From: an uncultured Pelagibacteraceae bacterium
Lineage (GTDB): Bacteria > Pseudomonadota > Alphaproteobacteria > Pelagibacterales > Pelagibacteraceae
Assembly: GCA_902567685.1 (NCBI GenBank)
Contig: CACFNH010000002.1
Coordinates: 106,268 to 170,267 of the forward strand
Length of the DNA stretch: 64,000 bases
Direction of reading: 5' to 3'
The translations under genes and the position numbers were made by a program. Shown one piece after another: positions 1-7,550 of this stretch; within the stretch, counting starts at the first letter, position 1; each line of letters begins with the position of its first letter. Below the pieces are notes generated by a model. The model worked only from the letters and a program-made list of their open reading frames with translations, was not told the DNA's origin and did not search any database.

Positions 1-830
1 TCTACTTCAGCAATTTCTTTTGTAACCTCTTGGATACGAACTCCCAACCATCCTCGTCTTGTTTCTCCATACTTGATTAATTGATCAATAACTTTTGATG
101 CAGCATTAGATGGAATTGCAAAACCAATTCCAATTGAACCAGTTTGACCAGGAGCAATTATTGCTGTGTTTATTCCTATTACCTCTCCTTTTAAATTAAA
201 AAGAGGACCTCCAGAATTTCCCTGATTAATAGATGCATCTGTTTGAATAAAATCATCATAACGAGTTAAATTAATATCTCGATTTCTTGCAGAAATAATT
301 CCTGATGTAACTGTTCCACTAAATCCAAATGGATTTCCTATGGCTATAACCCAATCTCCAACTCTTGCTTTATTAGAATCTCCAAAATTCACTGGAATAA
401 AATTTTCTCCAGAGTCTATTTTTAAAACAGCTAAATCCATATAAGGATCAGAACCTATAACTTTTGCTTTGTATTCTTTGGAATTAACCTTGACCACGAT
501 ATCTTCAGCATCTGCAATAACGTGATTATTAGTAACTACTGTTCCATTTTTATTAATTATAAAACCAGATCCTAGGGATGAGGCTTTTCTCTCAGTTGGT
601 CTTTGAAAGTCTTTAAACATTTCCTCAAAAGGTGATCCAGGAGGAAATTGAAAAGGAAATTGATTTCCAGATGTTTTGATTGTTTGAGTAGTAGAGATAT
701 TAACTACTGAAGGCATTAATTTTTCTGCTAAATCTGCAAATGAATCTGGAATATTTCTAGCTTTACCCTGGATATTAAAAATGAAATAAAAGAATAAGAA
801 GTACGTAAATATTTTTTTAAAATTCTTCAT
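1..830 (-). CDS. degP: DegP/HtrA-family periplasmic serine protease (partial)
   Basis: Trypsin-like periplasmic protease and chaperone that removes misfolded envelope proteins. The frame starts at an ATG (828-830) and stays open to the left edge, so the C-terminal PDZ region is missing from the window. An N-terminal hydrophobic signal segment is followed by the protease domain. The catalytic triad is visible: His in NNHVI, Asp in MDLAVLK and the nucleophile Ser in GNSGGPLF. The start codon directly abuts the stop codon of the DUF2065 gene upstream, so it is the last gene of an hflK-hflC-DUF2065-degP operon, a common alphaproteobacterial arrangement. DegP versus DegQ cannot be settled without the PDZ domains. 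Confidence 0.93.
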   Translation of the reverse strand, partial: MKNFKKIFTYFLFFYFIFNIQGKARNIPDSFADLAEKLMPSVVNISTTQTIKTSGNQFPFQFPPGSPFEEMFKDFQRPTERKASSLGSGFIINKNGTVVTNNHVIADAEDIVVKVNSKEYKAKVIGSDPYMDLAVLKIDSGENFIPVNFGDSNKARVGDWVIAIGNPFGFSGTVTSGIISARNRDINLTRYDDFIQTDASINQGNSGGPLFNLKGEVIGINTAIIAPGQTGSIGIGFAIPSNAASKVIDQLIKYGETRRGWLGVRIQEVTKEIAEV

Positions 831-1016
831 TTAGTTTTTTATATACCAAACAATTATAAAACCTACGATTAAAAAAAAACTCCCTATACCTCTTAGTTTA
901 TTTTCAGGAGTGTTCTCAATCAATTTCAACATATTTTTTATTTTTGACGGAAACAAGGCAATGACAAGACCCTCGATGAATAAGATTAATCCTATAGCCG
1001 TTATAAGATCTCTCAT
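831..1016 (-). CDS. DUF2065 small inner-membrane protein
   Basis: A 61-residue protein with two hydrophobic helices (about residues 5-24 and 43-59) joined by a short polar loop. It matches the usual size and LRGIG-containing second half of the DUF2065 (YjeT-like) family. The biochemical function of the family is unknown. It lies 8 bases after hflC and directly before degP, which suggests a role in membrane protein quality control. That role is inferred from context only. Confidence 0.8.
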   Translation of the reverse strand: MRDLITAIGLILFIEGLVIALFPSKIKNMLKLIENTPENKLRGIGSFFLIVGFIIVWYIKN

Positions 1017-1024
1017 ATTATAAA

Positions 1025-1903
1025 CTATTGTTTTTTAGGAGATTTAGATTTGACTTTTCCAAAAAATTTAAAGAATTCACTATCAGGAGAAAGAATTAAA
1101 GATGTTTCGCCTCCTATTAAAGCTTTTTCATAAGCTTGCATCGCTCTATAAAATGCAAAGAACTGAGGATCCCTGCCAAAAGCATTAGCAAAAATTTTAT
1201 TTCTTTTTCCGTCACCTTCTCCTTTCATAATTTCTGATTGTTTATTTGCATTTGCCAGAATTACTGTTACATCTTTGTCGGCTGTAGAAGTAATTTTTGC
1301 TGCTATTTCAGCTCCTTGAGCTCTAAATTCTTTAGCTTCTCTCTCACGTTCAGTCTGCATTCTTTTATAAATTGCTTCACTGTTAGCAGGAGGAAGGTCG
1401 GCTCTTTTGATTCTCACGTCAACGATGGTTATTCCAAAATTTTTTGCTTCCTCATTTACATCATTTTGAATTATTTCCATTTGTCTTACTCGGTCCGTAG
1501 AAAGAAGTGTCGCTAATTCTTGTTTACCTAAAACACCTCTGAGTCTTGAGTTTATTATTGTAGAAAGTCTTGATCTTGCTACTCTCTCGTTGCCTACTGA
1601 AATATAAAATTTTAAAGGATCAACTATTTTAAATCTGGCAATGGCATCAACTATTAATCTTTTTTGATCTGCAGCAATAACCTCTTCTGGAGGATTATCT
1701 AAATTTAATATTCTTTTATCCAAATAAACTACATTTTGAATAAAAGGTATTTTAAAATTTAACCCTGCTTTTGTAATAATCTTTTTTGGATCTCCAAACT
1801 GCAGCACAATAGCCTGGTTAATCTCTTGAACAATTATTATAGATTGAAAGAGAAGAACTGCTAAAACGACTATAGCTGGAAGTATAAATTTAGGTGCTTT
1901 CAT
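1025..1903 (-). CDS. hflC: HflC, SPFH/band-7 regulator of FtsH
   Basis: A 292-residue band-7 (SPFH) protein with one N-terminal membrane anchor (about residues 6-25) and a periplasmic band-7 domain containing QFGDPKKIITKAGLNFKIP, followed by a helical, coiled-coil-prone C-terminal half. With HflK it forms the large cage around the FtsH protease and modulates membrane protein turnover. Its start lies two bases after the hflK stop, so the pair is almost certainly co-transcribed and co-translated. The length is normal for the family. Confidence 0.95.
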   Translation of the reverse strand: MKAPKFILPAIVVLAVLLFQSIIIVQEINQAIVLQFGDPKKIITKAGLNFKIPFIQNVVYLDKRILNLDNPPEEVIAADQKRLIVDAIARFKIVDPLKFYISVGNERVARSRLSTIINSRLRGVLGKQELATLLSTDRVRQMEIIQNDVNEEAKNFGITIVDVRIKRADLPPANSEAIYKRMQTEREREAKEFRAQGAEIAAKITSTADKDVTVILANANKQSEIMKGEGDGKRNKIFANAFGRDPQFFAFYRAMQAYEKALIGGETSLILSPDSEFFKFFGKVKSKSPKKQ

Positions 1904-1905
1904 AA

Positions 1906-3006
1906 TTAATTAGCTTTCTTTTTTAATTCAGGTAATGGTAAATAAGGAACAACACCTGAACCAGTTTTTTTATCTATAATAACTTTGTCTATATCTGCTA
2001 AAACTTTTTCCATTGTTTCTAAGTACATTCTTTCCTGAGTAACTTGTTTTGCATTTTTGTATTCATTGTAAATTGCTAAAAATCTACTTGCTTCACCTTC
2101 TGCTTTTGCAACAACTTCTTTTTTATATGCTTCGGCTTTTTGTAAAATTTGTTCAGCTTCACCTCGTGCTCTAGGAATAACATCGTTAGCGTAAGCTTCA
2201 GCTTCATTTTTTGATCTTTCTCTATCTGCTCTTGCAGCTTGCACATCTCTAAATGCATCTATTACTTGACTTGGAGGATCAGCTTGCTGAGTTTGAACCT
2301 GAGTAATTTGAATTCCAGATTGATACTCATCCAAAATTTCTTGCATAATCGCTTGAACTTCAACTTCTATTTTGGATCTACCTTCAGTTAGAATTGATTG
2401 AATGGGACTTTTTGCTATAACTTCTCTCATAGCCGTTTCGGAAGTTGCTTTGACTGTTTCTACAGGGCTTTGAATATTAAATAAAAATTTTTGTGCATCC
2501 TTAATAACCCAAAATACTGAATAATTAATATCAACAATATTTTCATCACCTGTTAACATTAAGCTTTCTTCGTCAACATCTGCTATTCCTGTGGATCTAC
2601 CGCTATCACTTGCAGGTCTAAAACCAACATCAATTCGATTAACTTTAGTAACTTTAGGAGTTAGAGCTCTTTCTATAGGCAAAGGTAAATGATAATTTAA
2701 TCCAGGTTGAGTAGTTTTTACGTATTTTCCAAATCTAAGTACGACTCCTTGTTCGTCTGGTAAAACCCTGTAAAGTCCACTGGCAGCCCAAACTGCAATT
2801 AAAAATAATAATAGTAAAAAAATTGATTTACCTCCACCAGATCTTCCACCTGGTAAAAATTTATTTATCATTTTTTGAAAATTTTTTATAACATCATCAA
2901 TACTTGGTGGCTCTCTTCTTGTTCCTGAACCATTTCCATTATTGCTGCCTCCTGGTGAGGATCCCCAAGGAGACTGATTTTTAAATATGCTTCCTTTGCT
3001 AACCAT
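1906..3006 (-). CDS. hflK: HflK, SPFH/band-7 regulator of FtsH
   Basis: A 366-residue partner of HflC. The Gly/Ser/Asn-rich cytoplasmic N-terminus (about residues 14-33), a membrane helix at about 63-84, then the band-7 domain starting LPDEQGVVLRFGKYV are all characteristic of HflK. A long charged helical region with QAARADRERSKNEAEAYAN follows. It is the first gene of the hflK-hflC-DUF2065-degP operon and is divergent from mrp. Confidence 0.95.
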   Translation of the reverse strand: MVSKGSIFKNQSPWGSSPGGSNNGNGSGTRREPPSIDDVIKNFQKMINKFLPGGRSGGGKSIFLLLLFLIAVWAASGLYRVLPDEQGVVLRFGKYVKTTQPGLNYHLPLPIERALTPKVTKVNRIDVGFRPASDSGRSTGIADVDEESLMLTGDENIVDINYSVFWVIKDAQKFLFNIQSPVETVKATSETAMREVIAKSPIQSILTEGRSKIEVEVQAIMQEILDEYQSGIQITQVQTQQADPPSQVIDAFRDVQAARADRERSKNEAEAYANDVIPRARGEAEQILQKAEAYKKEVVAKAEGEASRFLAIYNEYKNAKQVTQERMYLETMEKVLADIDKVIIDKKTGSGVVPYLPLPELKKKAN

Positions 3007-3013
3007 GACACTT

Positions 3014-3041
3014 TATATAGTTACTTTTTGTATAAAAACAA
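3014..3041 (-). promoter_or_regulatory. Candidate promoter of the hflKC-degP operon
   Basis: In the 54-base gap between the divergent hflK and mrp genes, the minus strand shows TTGTTT (3036-3041), a 16-base spacer and TATATA (3014-3019). TATAAA is available two bases further on. The -10 element lies only 8 bases before the hflK ATG, so the leader would be very short. Identified by eye. Confidence 0.4.
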
Positions 3042-3060
3042 GTTAAGTTAAGCCATTATT

Positions 3061-3888
3061 ATGCGAGAAAAAGAAGCAGAAACCAATAAAGACATTAAAG
3101 CAAAGCTTTCACCTAAGAAATTTGTAAAAAATCCAATCAAGGGGACAAAATATACAATAATGGTTTCAAGCGCAAAAGGAGGTGTTGGGAAGTCCACTTT
3201 TGCAATTAATATTGCTTTTGCTCTTCAAAACTTGGGATGTAAAGTTGGCTTCTTAGATGCTGACATTCACGGTCCTTCTCTTCCAAAATTGATCGCTATT
3301 AATGAAAAACCAAAAACGGAAGACGGAAAATTTCTTATTCCTATAGAAAAATATGGTGCTCAATTTATTTCTATGGGATTTTTGATAGATGAAGTTACTC
3401 CAATGATCTGGAGGGGTCCAATGGTAATAAGTGCAATTAAAACTTTAACACAAAGAGTTATGTGGAAAGATCTTGATTTCATAGTTGTGGATATGCCTCC
3501 TGGAACTGGTGATGCTCAACTAACCTTTGCTCAAGAAGTAAAAGTTGATGGATCAATAATTATTTCCACACCACAAGATTTGGCATTAATGGATGTTAAA
3601 AGAGGTGTTCAGATGTTTGACAAAACTAAGGTAAAAATTATTGGCTTAGTTGATAACATGAGCTTTTTTAAAGGAGATGATGGAAAAAATTATAATATAT
3701 TTGGAGAAGGAGGAGTGGAAAAAACAGCTAAAGAATTTAACAAAAGATTTTTAGGAAAAATTCCAATTAATATAGAGCTAAGAGAAGCTTCAGATTTAGG
3801 ATTGCCTTTGGTCTACAAAAAACCAGATCATGAAGTATCGAAGGTTTTTTTAAATATTGCCTCAAAAATTAGAGAAGATTTTCCTTAA
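3061..3888 (+). CDS. mrp: Mrp/ApbC/NBP35-type P-loop ATPase, Fe-S cluster carrier
   Basis: A 275-residue ParA/MinD-like ATPase with a deviant Walker A motif (AKGGVGKST, about residues 38-46), DADIHGPS and the [14 protein letters not shown] signature of the Mrp family. These proteins carry or insert iron-sulfur clusters. It lacks the N-terminal DUF59 domain found in some relatives. The CxxC that follows ENMSYF in E. coli Mrp is absent here ([20 protein letters not shown] has no cysteine). Its 3' end overlaps that of thyX by 20 bases on the opposite strand. Confidence 0.9.
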   Translation: MREKEAETNKDIKAKLSPKKFVKNPIKGTKYTIMVSSAKGGVGKSTFAINIAFALQNLGCKVGFLDADIHGPSLPKLIAINEKPKTEDGKFLIPIEKYGAQFISMGFLIDEVTPMIWRGPMVISAIKTLTQRVMWKDLDFIVVDMPPGTGDAQLTFAQEVKVDGSIIISTPQDLALMDVKRGVQMFDKTKVKIIGLVDNMSFFKGDDGKNYNIFGEGGVEKTAKEFNKRFLGKIPINIELREASDLGLPLVYKKPDHEVSKVFLNIASKIREDFP

Positions 3889-4816
3889 AACCTAATGATT
3901 CCATTAACTCATTCCATTCTCGTTTAGAAAGTCCAGAATCTTCAAACTTACAATTTTCACCTTTTATCATTTTCTTTACTACTGACTTTCCTTTAGCGGA
4001 TAGTTCCATTGCTCCAACTCTATAATCCATAAAAGCCTCATATGTTGTTGGAACCCATCTTTTTAAAGAATCTGTCATTACATCGGCGTAAGCTCTAATT
4101 TCGTATTGAGCGTGGCCATCCGCTCTTAATGATAAAAAGTTGAGAAGATTTAACAAATCAGTTTTCCAGTACCATTGTGTATATGCATTCAATGTCAAAT
4201 TCATTCTAGCTAATTCTCTGGCTAATCCCTGTTTTTTTTCGTCTATTACACTACCGTCATACTTTTCATTCAACATCTTCTCGTAATCATCATAATTTTT
4301 TTGGGCATCCTCTTTAAGCATAGTGAGAATTTCATCTGCCTGCTTTCCGTTAATTAATGCCCCTCGTCCCTGACGATTATCTTTTGATTGCGCTGCCAAG
4401 TGTTCTTTTTCTGGAATATAGAATTCTTTATCAAGGATAGAATATCTAGCTGAGTATTCATTCACATTAGCAGTTCTATGTCTTATCCATTGTCGTGCTA
4501 CAAAAATCGGAAGTTTGACATGATATTTTATTTCACACATTTCAAAAGGAGTGCTGTGTCTATGCCTCATCAAATATTTAATTAAGCCACTGTCAGTTGA
4601 AACTTTCTTAGTTCCTTTTCCATATGAAACTCTGGCTGATTGAACAATAGAAGTATCATCGCCCATATAGTCTACTACTCTGACAAAACCGTGATCTAAC
4701 ACGGGCAAGGCTTCATACAAAATTTTTTCTAATTCAGGGGATGTAACTCTTTTAGTTACGTTTTCTTGAGATTGTTGGTCTATTATTTCTTGTTTTTGTT
4801 CTTTTGTAAGCTTCAT
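3869..4816 (-). CDS. thyX: ThyX, flavin-dependent thymidylate synthase
   Basis: Makes dTMP from dUMP using methylenetetrahydrofolate, FAD and NADPH. The diagnostic ThyX motif [15 protein letters not shown] is present, and RHRHSTPFE lies upstream. At 315 residues it is at the long end for the family. ThyX does not oxidise tetrahydrofolate to dihydrofolate, which is relevant to the PTR1-like reductase found near folB at 54885. It is convergent with mrp (20-base 3' overlap). Confidence 0.96.
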   Translation of the reverse strand: MKLTKEQKQEIIDQQSQENVTKRVTSPELEKILYEALPVLDHGFVRVVDYMGDDTSIVQSARVSYGKGTKKVSTDSGLIKYLMRHRHSTPFEMCEIKYHVKLPIFVARQWIRHRTANVNEYSARYSILDKEFYIPEKEHLAAQSKDNRQGRGALINGKQADEILTMLKEDAQKNYDDYEKMLNEKYDGSVIDEKKQGLARELARMNLTLNAYTQWYWKTDLLNLLNFLSLRADGHAQYEIRAYADVMTDSLKRWVPTTYEAFMDYRVGAMELSAKGKSVVKKMIKGENCKFEDSGLSKREWNELMESLGFKENLL

Positions 4817-4830
4817 TTTGAATTAATTTA

Positions 4831-4860
4831 TTGAATCTCTGAAAACAAGTTTTATATTAT
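4831..4860 (+). promoter_or_regulatory. Candidate ssrA promoter
   Basis: TTGAAT (4831-4836), an 18-base spacer and TATTAT (4855-4860) lie between the divergent thyX start and the tmRNA acceptor segment. This would start transcription near 4867. Identified by eye. Confidence 0.5.
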
Positions 4861-4866
4861 TAGCGT

Positions 4867-5122
4867 TGGTTTTCCAACTATAACGATAAACGAATTTCGT
4901 AATAAACATTACGGACGTGGGGGCAGTACCCACCACCTCCACCATTTACAACTTGAGGGGGTGAACTAGGATCGACGGGTGTCTAAAGGCTATTCTTTCG
5001 TTCGAGATAGTTCCGACGTAACGGGCTACTTATAAATGCAAATAATAAATTTGCACTTGCTGCTTAATTAACTTGTTAATTAAGTGAACGGGGTTTGGGG
5101 CACCTGGCAACAGAACGCCCCT
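4867..5122 (+). ncRNA. ssrA: tmRNA, circularly permuted two-piece form
   Basis: The acceptor piece comes first and ends in CACCTCCACCA (4934-4944), with a T-arm-like stem GTGGG/CCCAC just before. The coding piece begins 12 bases later with GGGGGTG (4957-4963), which pairs with CACCTCC across the two pieces (one G-U), followed by the conserved GGATCGACGGG. The tag frame is GCA at 5038 to TAA at 5065-5067 and encodes ANNKFALAA, a typical degradation tag ending. The 3' part contains a GGGGC/GCCCC hairpin (5097-5101 with 5117-5121). This order is the alphaproteobacterial split tmRNA. The outer ends are estimates; the 5' end depends on the inferred promoter. Confidence 0.93.
5092..5122 (+). repeat. 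ssrA 3'-end repeat R1 (functional gene copy, putative att core)
   Basis: A 31-base segment at the 3' end of the tmRNA coding piece with core CACCTGGCAACAGAACGCCC. It is repeated without mismatch at 7210-7240, and in shorter, less perfect form at 7439-7462 and 8035-8057. As the copy joined to the rest of ssrA, it should be the one that makes functional RNA. Confidence 0.9.
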
Positions 5123-5167
5123 GCGTATTGGCGTTAACACTTATTAATTCACAACTTTTTTTAATTA

Positions 5168-5186
5168 GATCACAATACGATCACAC
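5168..5186. repeat. Left 19-base direct repeat, paired GATCACA (putative arm site)
   Basis: GATCACAATACGATCACAC, that is two GATCACA units 11 bases apart. The whole 19 bases recur exactly at 7137-7155. It lies 45 bases inside repeat R1 and just beyond the 3' end of the inserted operon. It could bind a recombinase or a regulator. The remaining bases 5123-5218 show no gene. Confidence 0.7.
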
Positions 5187-5218
5187 TGAAGAAAGACAAA
5201 CTTGGAGTGCGGGGGAAT

Positions 5219-5632
5219 TTAATCTAAAACTTGGCCAGTTTTATTTTGTTCAAAATAATCTATTAAAAAAAAAGCCATCTTTTGTCCTTTTATTTTATGT
5301 TTTTTATCGAAAACAAAACTTAATGTTTGAGGATAAACTAAAGCACTTGCAGCTACCCAATGGTTTCTAACTACTTGGCCGGCTCCGTTAACAGATAGAT
5401 CATGGTACTTTTTCTTCATAATCTTTTTAGTTATCTTGTATTTTTTAATAATAGGTTGATTATTTTTATCTTCAAAAGCTAATTCTATTAAATCATCTAT
5501 TGCTTTTTCTTTTTCTCTAGATTTCTTAAACATTGAATTCATATCAAAATCCATTGATACATCAGATAGAACTCGACTGATCTTAACTAACTTAGTTGAT
5601 TTTTTTATACTCCTAAATATTCCAAAAACCAT
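5219..5632 (-). CDS. Hypothetical protein, last gene of the ssrA-islet operon
   Basis: A 137-residue protein of unknown family, lysine-rich in its first two thirds, with a more hydrophobic central stretch (RNHWVAASALVYPQTLSFVF) and no clear signal peptide or membrane helix. I chose the ATG at 5630-5632 because it overlaps the stop codon of the upstream gene by one base (TAATG), a typical translational coupling. A longer frame extends to 5689. Its only functional clue is operon membership with a predicted restriction-type nuclease. Confidence 0.6.
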   Translation of the reverse strand: MVFGIFRSIKKSTKLVKISRVLSDVSMDFDMNSMFKKSREKEKAIDDLIELAFEDKNNQPIIKKYKITKKIMKKKYHDLSVNGAGQVVRNHWVAASALVYPQTLSFVFDKKHKIKGQKMAFFLIDYFEQNKTGQVLD

Positions 5633-5916
5633 TATTTGCTTGGCCCCCAAATTTTTCCACCCCAAAGATAACTTAAATGAACATAGCACATTCTAAAAGA
5701 AAATAATCCACCAATTAATAACAAATAATATACCCAAGTACTTTCAGCCCAGCTAATTGCGAGCCAAATCAGACCTACTCCAAGAATGAGATCGATAATC
5801 GCCCATGCTATCATTGTCCATTTAGGGAATGATTGTCTTAAATCTTTTTTATCTCCGGACCAATAAACCTTTTTAGTATAATCTCTTGTTGAGTATTGGT
5901 TTTTTCTTTTTTTCAT
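5632..5916 (-). CDS. Hypothetical two-helix membrane protein
   Basis: A 94-residue protein with a charged N-terminal third (about residues 1-33) and two hydrophobic helices (about 34-56 and 62-80), with a Trp-rich tail ending WGGKIWGPSK. I do not recognise the family. It starts four bases before the end of the DUF3578-DUF3883 gene and is coupled to the next gene, so all three are likely made together. A membrane partner next to a defence-type nuclease could have an effector or accessory role, but nothing in the sequence proves this. Confidence 0.65.
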   Translation of the reverse strand: MKKRKNQYSTRDYTKKVYWSGDKKDLRQSFPKWTMIAWAIIDLILGVGLIWLAISWAESTWVYYLLLIGGLFSFRMCYVHLSYLWGGKIWGPSK

Positions 5917-7109
5917 GATCTAAAATCTAAATTCAACGTCACTAAATCTATATTAAATTCTCCCTGCATTTTTTCAAATAAATTTAAAATTTTATCGAAA
6001 TTAGCTACATCTTTTAGCTTTTCACTTGGGTTTTTAATCACTTCAATTTTTGCTTTAGTTAGTGCGTTCGTCACTAAATATATGTTGAATTTTTCTCTAT
6101 TTTTTTTATTTAACATTGCAATAATTTCATTTTTTGTTAAGTCGATATCATTAATCGTTTTTCCCGAAGATGATTTAACCTCAATGAATATCTCCTCTCC
6201 TTTTTCGTTGTATGAGGTTATATCGTAGCCTGGTTTTTCGTTTAACTCTGCATGCCATTTAACTTTATTTGAAAGGTCTTTTAAACCAATTTTATTTAAT
6301 TTATCTTTTTCATACTCAAAAACAATTTTCTCACCTTTTCGACCTATAAAAGCTGAACGATCGCTCCTCCTCTTTTTTTGTTTTATTTTTTTGCTTTTTT
6401 TAGTTTTAGCATTTGTTTTTTTTTTCGGCGTTCTATTTTCAAAAGTCTTTATTTTTAAATCTTGATCTTGAAACTTAATTGGGTCTGCAACTGCGTTAAC
6501 TAAACTATCAATGGATGGTGTTAGAGGATTTTCATGAATCTCAACATAAAATTCTAACATCTTTTTGAAATCATTAATAAGTTCGTTATCTTCAGGCAAA
6601 TTATCTATTTCATAAGACAAACTGAATATTGCTGATTGTTCATAGCCCTCTTGTCTAAATTCTTTTGGAGTGGCTGTTAAATCAATAGGATCTAACGTTA
6701 AGTTTTCAATATCAAGATCATTTTCAAAAACCTTTTGAATACGAGATGCTGCTTTTCTCATTTTAGAATAAGCTTCTTTTTTTGGAGAAAAAACTTCTAA
6801 AAATTGCCCGGTACCAAAAGCAATTGAAAGGTGAACTTTTTTTAGATCAACTGAATATAAATAGACTAAAGAATAACCTTCGCTTTGTTTATCTGCTAAT
6901 CTAACATCTCTTGCGCTTATCCATGGAGCATATGGGACCCTTTGTACTCCTTTAGTAGCTTTAATCTTTATATAATCTTTGTGATCGGAGTTAGATACAA
7001 TACCTCCGAGAATGTTAGTTATCTTTTTATAAATTTCATCTACGTTATTTGTCTTATTTTTAAAAAAAGCAGGCCACTCTTTTGAAAGGCTTTGAAGTTC
7101 TTCTCTCAT
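5913..7109 (-). CDS. DUF3578 (McrB N-like) plus DUF3883 nuclease-like protein, putative restriction enzyme
   Basis: A 398-residue two-domain protein. Residues about 1-195 resemble the N-terminal DNA-recognition domain of McrB-type enzymes (DUF3578; PYAPWISARD near 59-68, then the YSLVYLYS and HLSIAFG strands). A Lys/Arg-rich linker (about 225-255) leads to a DUF3883 domain of the PD-(D/E)xK nuclease type: GRKGE near 256-260, GYDI (Asp about 296) and IEVKSS (Glu 310, Lys 312). There is no GTPase or helicase domain. I infer a modification-dependent or other anti-phage restriction activity. I chose the ATG at 7109; an in-frame GTG at 7142 would start inside the 19-base repeat. Confidence 0.75.
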   Translation of the reverse strand: MREELQSLSKEWPAFFKNKTNNVDEIYKKITNILGGIVSNSDHKDYIKIKATKGVQRVPYAPWISARDVRLADKQSEGYSLVYLYSVDLKKVHLSIAFGTGQFLEVFSPKKEAYSKMRKAASRIQKVFENDLDIENLTLDPIDLTATPKEFRQEGYEQSAIFSLSYEIDNLPEDNELINDFKKMLEFYVEIHENPLTPSIDSLVNAVADPIKFQDQDLKIKTFENRTPKKKTNAKTKKSKKIKQKKRRSDRSAFIGRKGEKIVFEYEKDKLNKIGLKDLSNKVKWHAELNEKPGYDITSYNEKGEEIFIEVKSSSGKTINDIDLTKNEIIAMLNKKNREKFNIYLVTNALTKAKIEVIKNPSEKLKDVANFDKILNLFEKMQGEFNIDLVTLNLDFRS

Positions 7110-7155
7110 GATCACACCATATCCGGACTCACTGGCGATCACAATACGATCACAC
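7110..7155. repeat. Right GATCACA cluster (putative arm sites or operator)
   Basis: Three GATCACA units at 7110, 7137 and 7148. The last two form a 19-base exact copy of 5168-5186 with the same 11-base spacing. The cluster abuts the start codon of the nuclease gene, so besides acting as recombinase arm sites it could be an operator for that operon. Bases 7156-7209 hold no recognisable gene. Confidence 0.7.
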
Positions 7156-7209
7156 CCAGCAAAGAAATAGGCGTTTTTTATGATCTAGAATTATTGTATA
7201 ACGTTAAAA

Positions 7210-7240
7210 GGTTTGGGGCACCTGGCAACAGAACGCCCCT
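7210..7240 (+). repeat. ssrA 3'-end repeat R2 (perfect copy)
   Basis: All 31 bases are identical to 5092-5122, including the GGGGC/GCCCC stem, but there is no tag sequence or upstream tmRNA part. It forms the right end of the putative integrated element. Confidence 0.9.
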
Positions 7241-7256
7241 TATGATAATTAAAATA

Positions 7257-7439
7257 ATGAAAAAAAATAATTCAAGAAAAGTTAAGATTTGGGGATTAGT
7301 TTCTGTTATTTGGTTTTTGATTGTTTATGCAGCAACTATGACTGGTAGTTCTTATTCTAAAGATACAGCTGCTTTTATTTGGTTAGCTTTGATACCCTTA
7401 GCAATAGGATGGGGGATCTATTTTATTAAGAAAAATTAG
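7257..7439 (+). CDS. Small two-helix membrane protein (60 aa)
   Basis: A 60-residue protein with a basic N-terminus (MKKNNSRKVK) and two hydrophobic helices (about residues 12-31 and 42-57), ending IKKN. I do not recognise the family. An in-frame ATG at 7242 would add five residues; the MKKNN start is more typical. It fills nearly the whole space between repeats R2 and R3, and the last base of its TAG stop codon is the first base of R3. The module is therefore essentially one gene plus one repeat. Confidence 0.6.
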   Translation: MKKNNSRKVKIWGLVSVIWFLIVYAATMTGSSYSKDTAAFIWLALIPLAIGWGIYFIKKN

Positions 7440-7462
7440 GCACCTAGCAACAGAACGCCCCT
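7439..7462 (+). repeat. ssrA 3'-end repeat R3 (one mismatch)
   Basis: 24 bases match the 3' part of R1/R2 with one substitution (CTAGCAA for CTGGCAA), and the GG before the core is kept. It starts at the last base of the stop codon of the 60-residue membrane protein gene. Confidence 0.85.
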
Positions 7463-7550
7463 AAAAAATCAACTAATCTTTTAAGTTTTTTTGGTCGCAG
7501 TGACAATCTAAAGGGTTAAATTAATAAATTTTTAATAATATTTTTAGAGC

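Larger units (their letters stand above)
5092..7240. mobile_element. Putative non-autonomous integrative element in ssrA
   Basis: The segment is bounded by perfect 31-base copies of the ssrA 3' end (5092-5122 and 7210-7240). Just inside each end are paired GATCACA repeats with identical 11-base spacing (5168-5186 and 7137-7155). This geometry fits an element integrated by a tyrosine recombinase: core sites outside, arm-type binding sites inside. The cargo is one three-gene operon on the minus strand encoding a DUF3578-DUF3883 nuclease and two small proteins. No integrase gene is present, so mobility would need a recombinase acting in trans. The mobile nature is inferred from repeats alone. 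Confidence 0.6.

Noticed and set aside
5097..5121. GGGGC/GCCCC stem in the repeats as a transcription terminator
   Set aside because: In no copy is it followed by a convincing T tract, and in R1 it is part of the tmRNA fold.
5095..5370. A 91-codon open frame on the plus strand starting inside repeat R1
   Set aside because: It translates the tmRNA 3' end and the antisense of the 137-residue gene; the start is in structured RNA and the protein has no plausible character.
7092..7256. Upstream extension of the 60-residue membrane protein through repeat R2
   Set aside because: It would translate the ssrA repeat and the start of the opposite-strand nuclease gene; a typical MKKNN start exists after the repeat.
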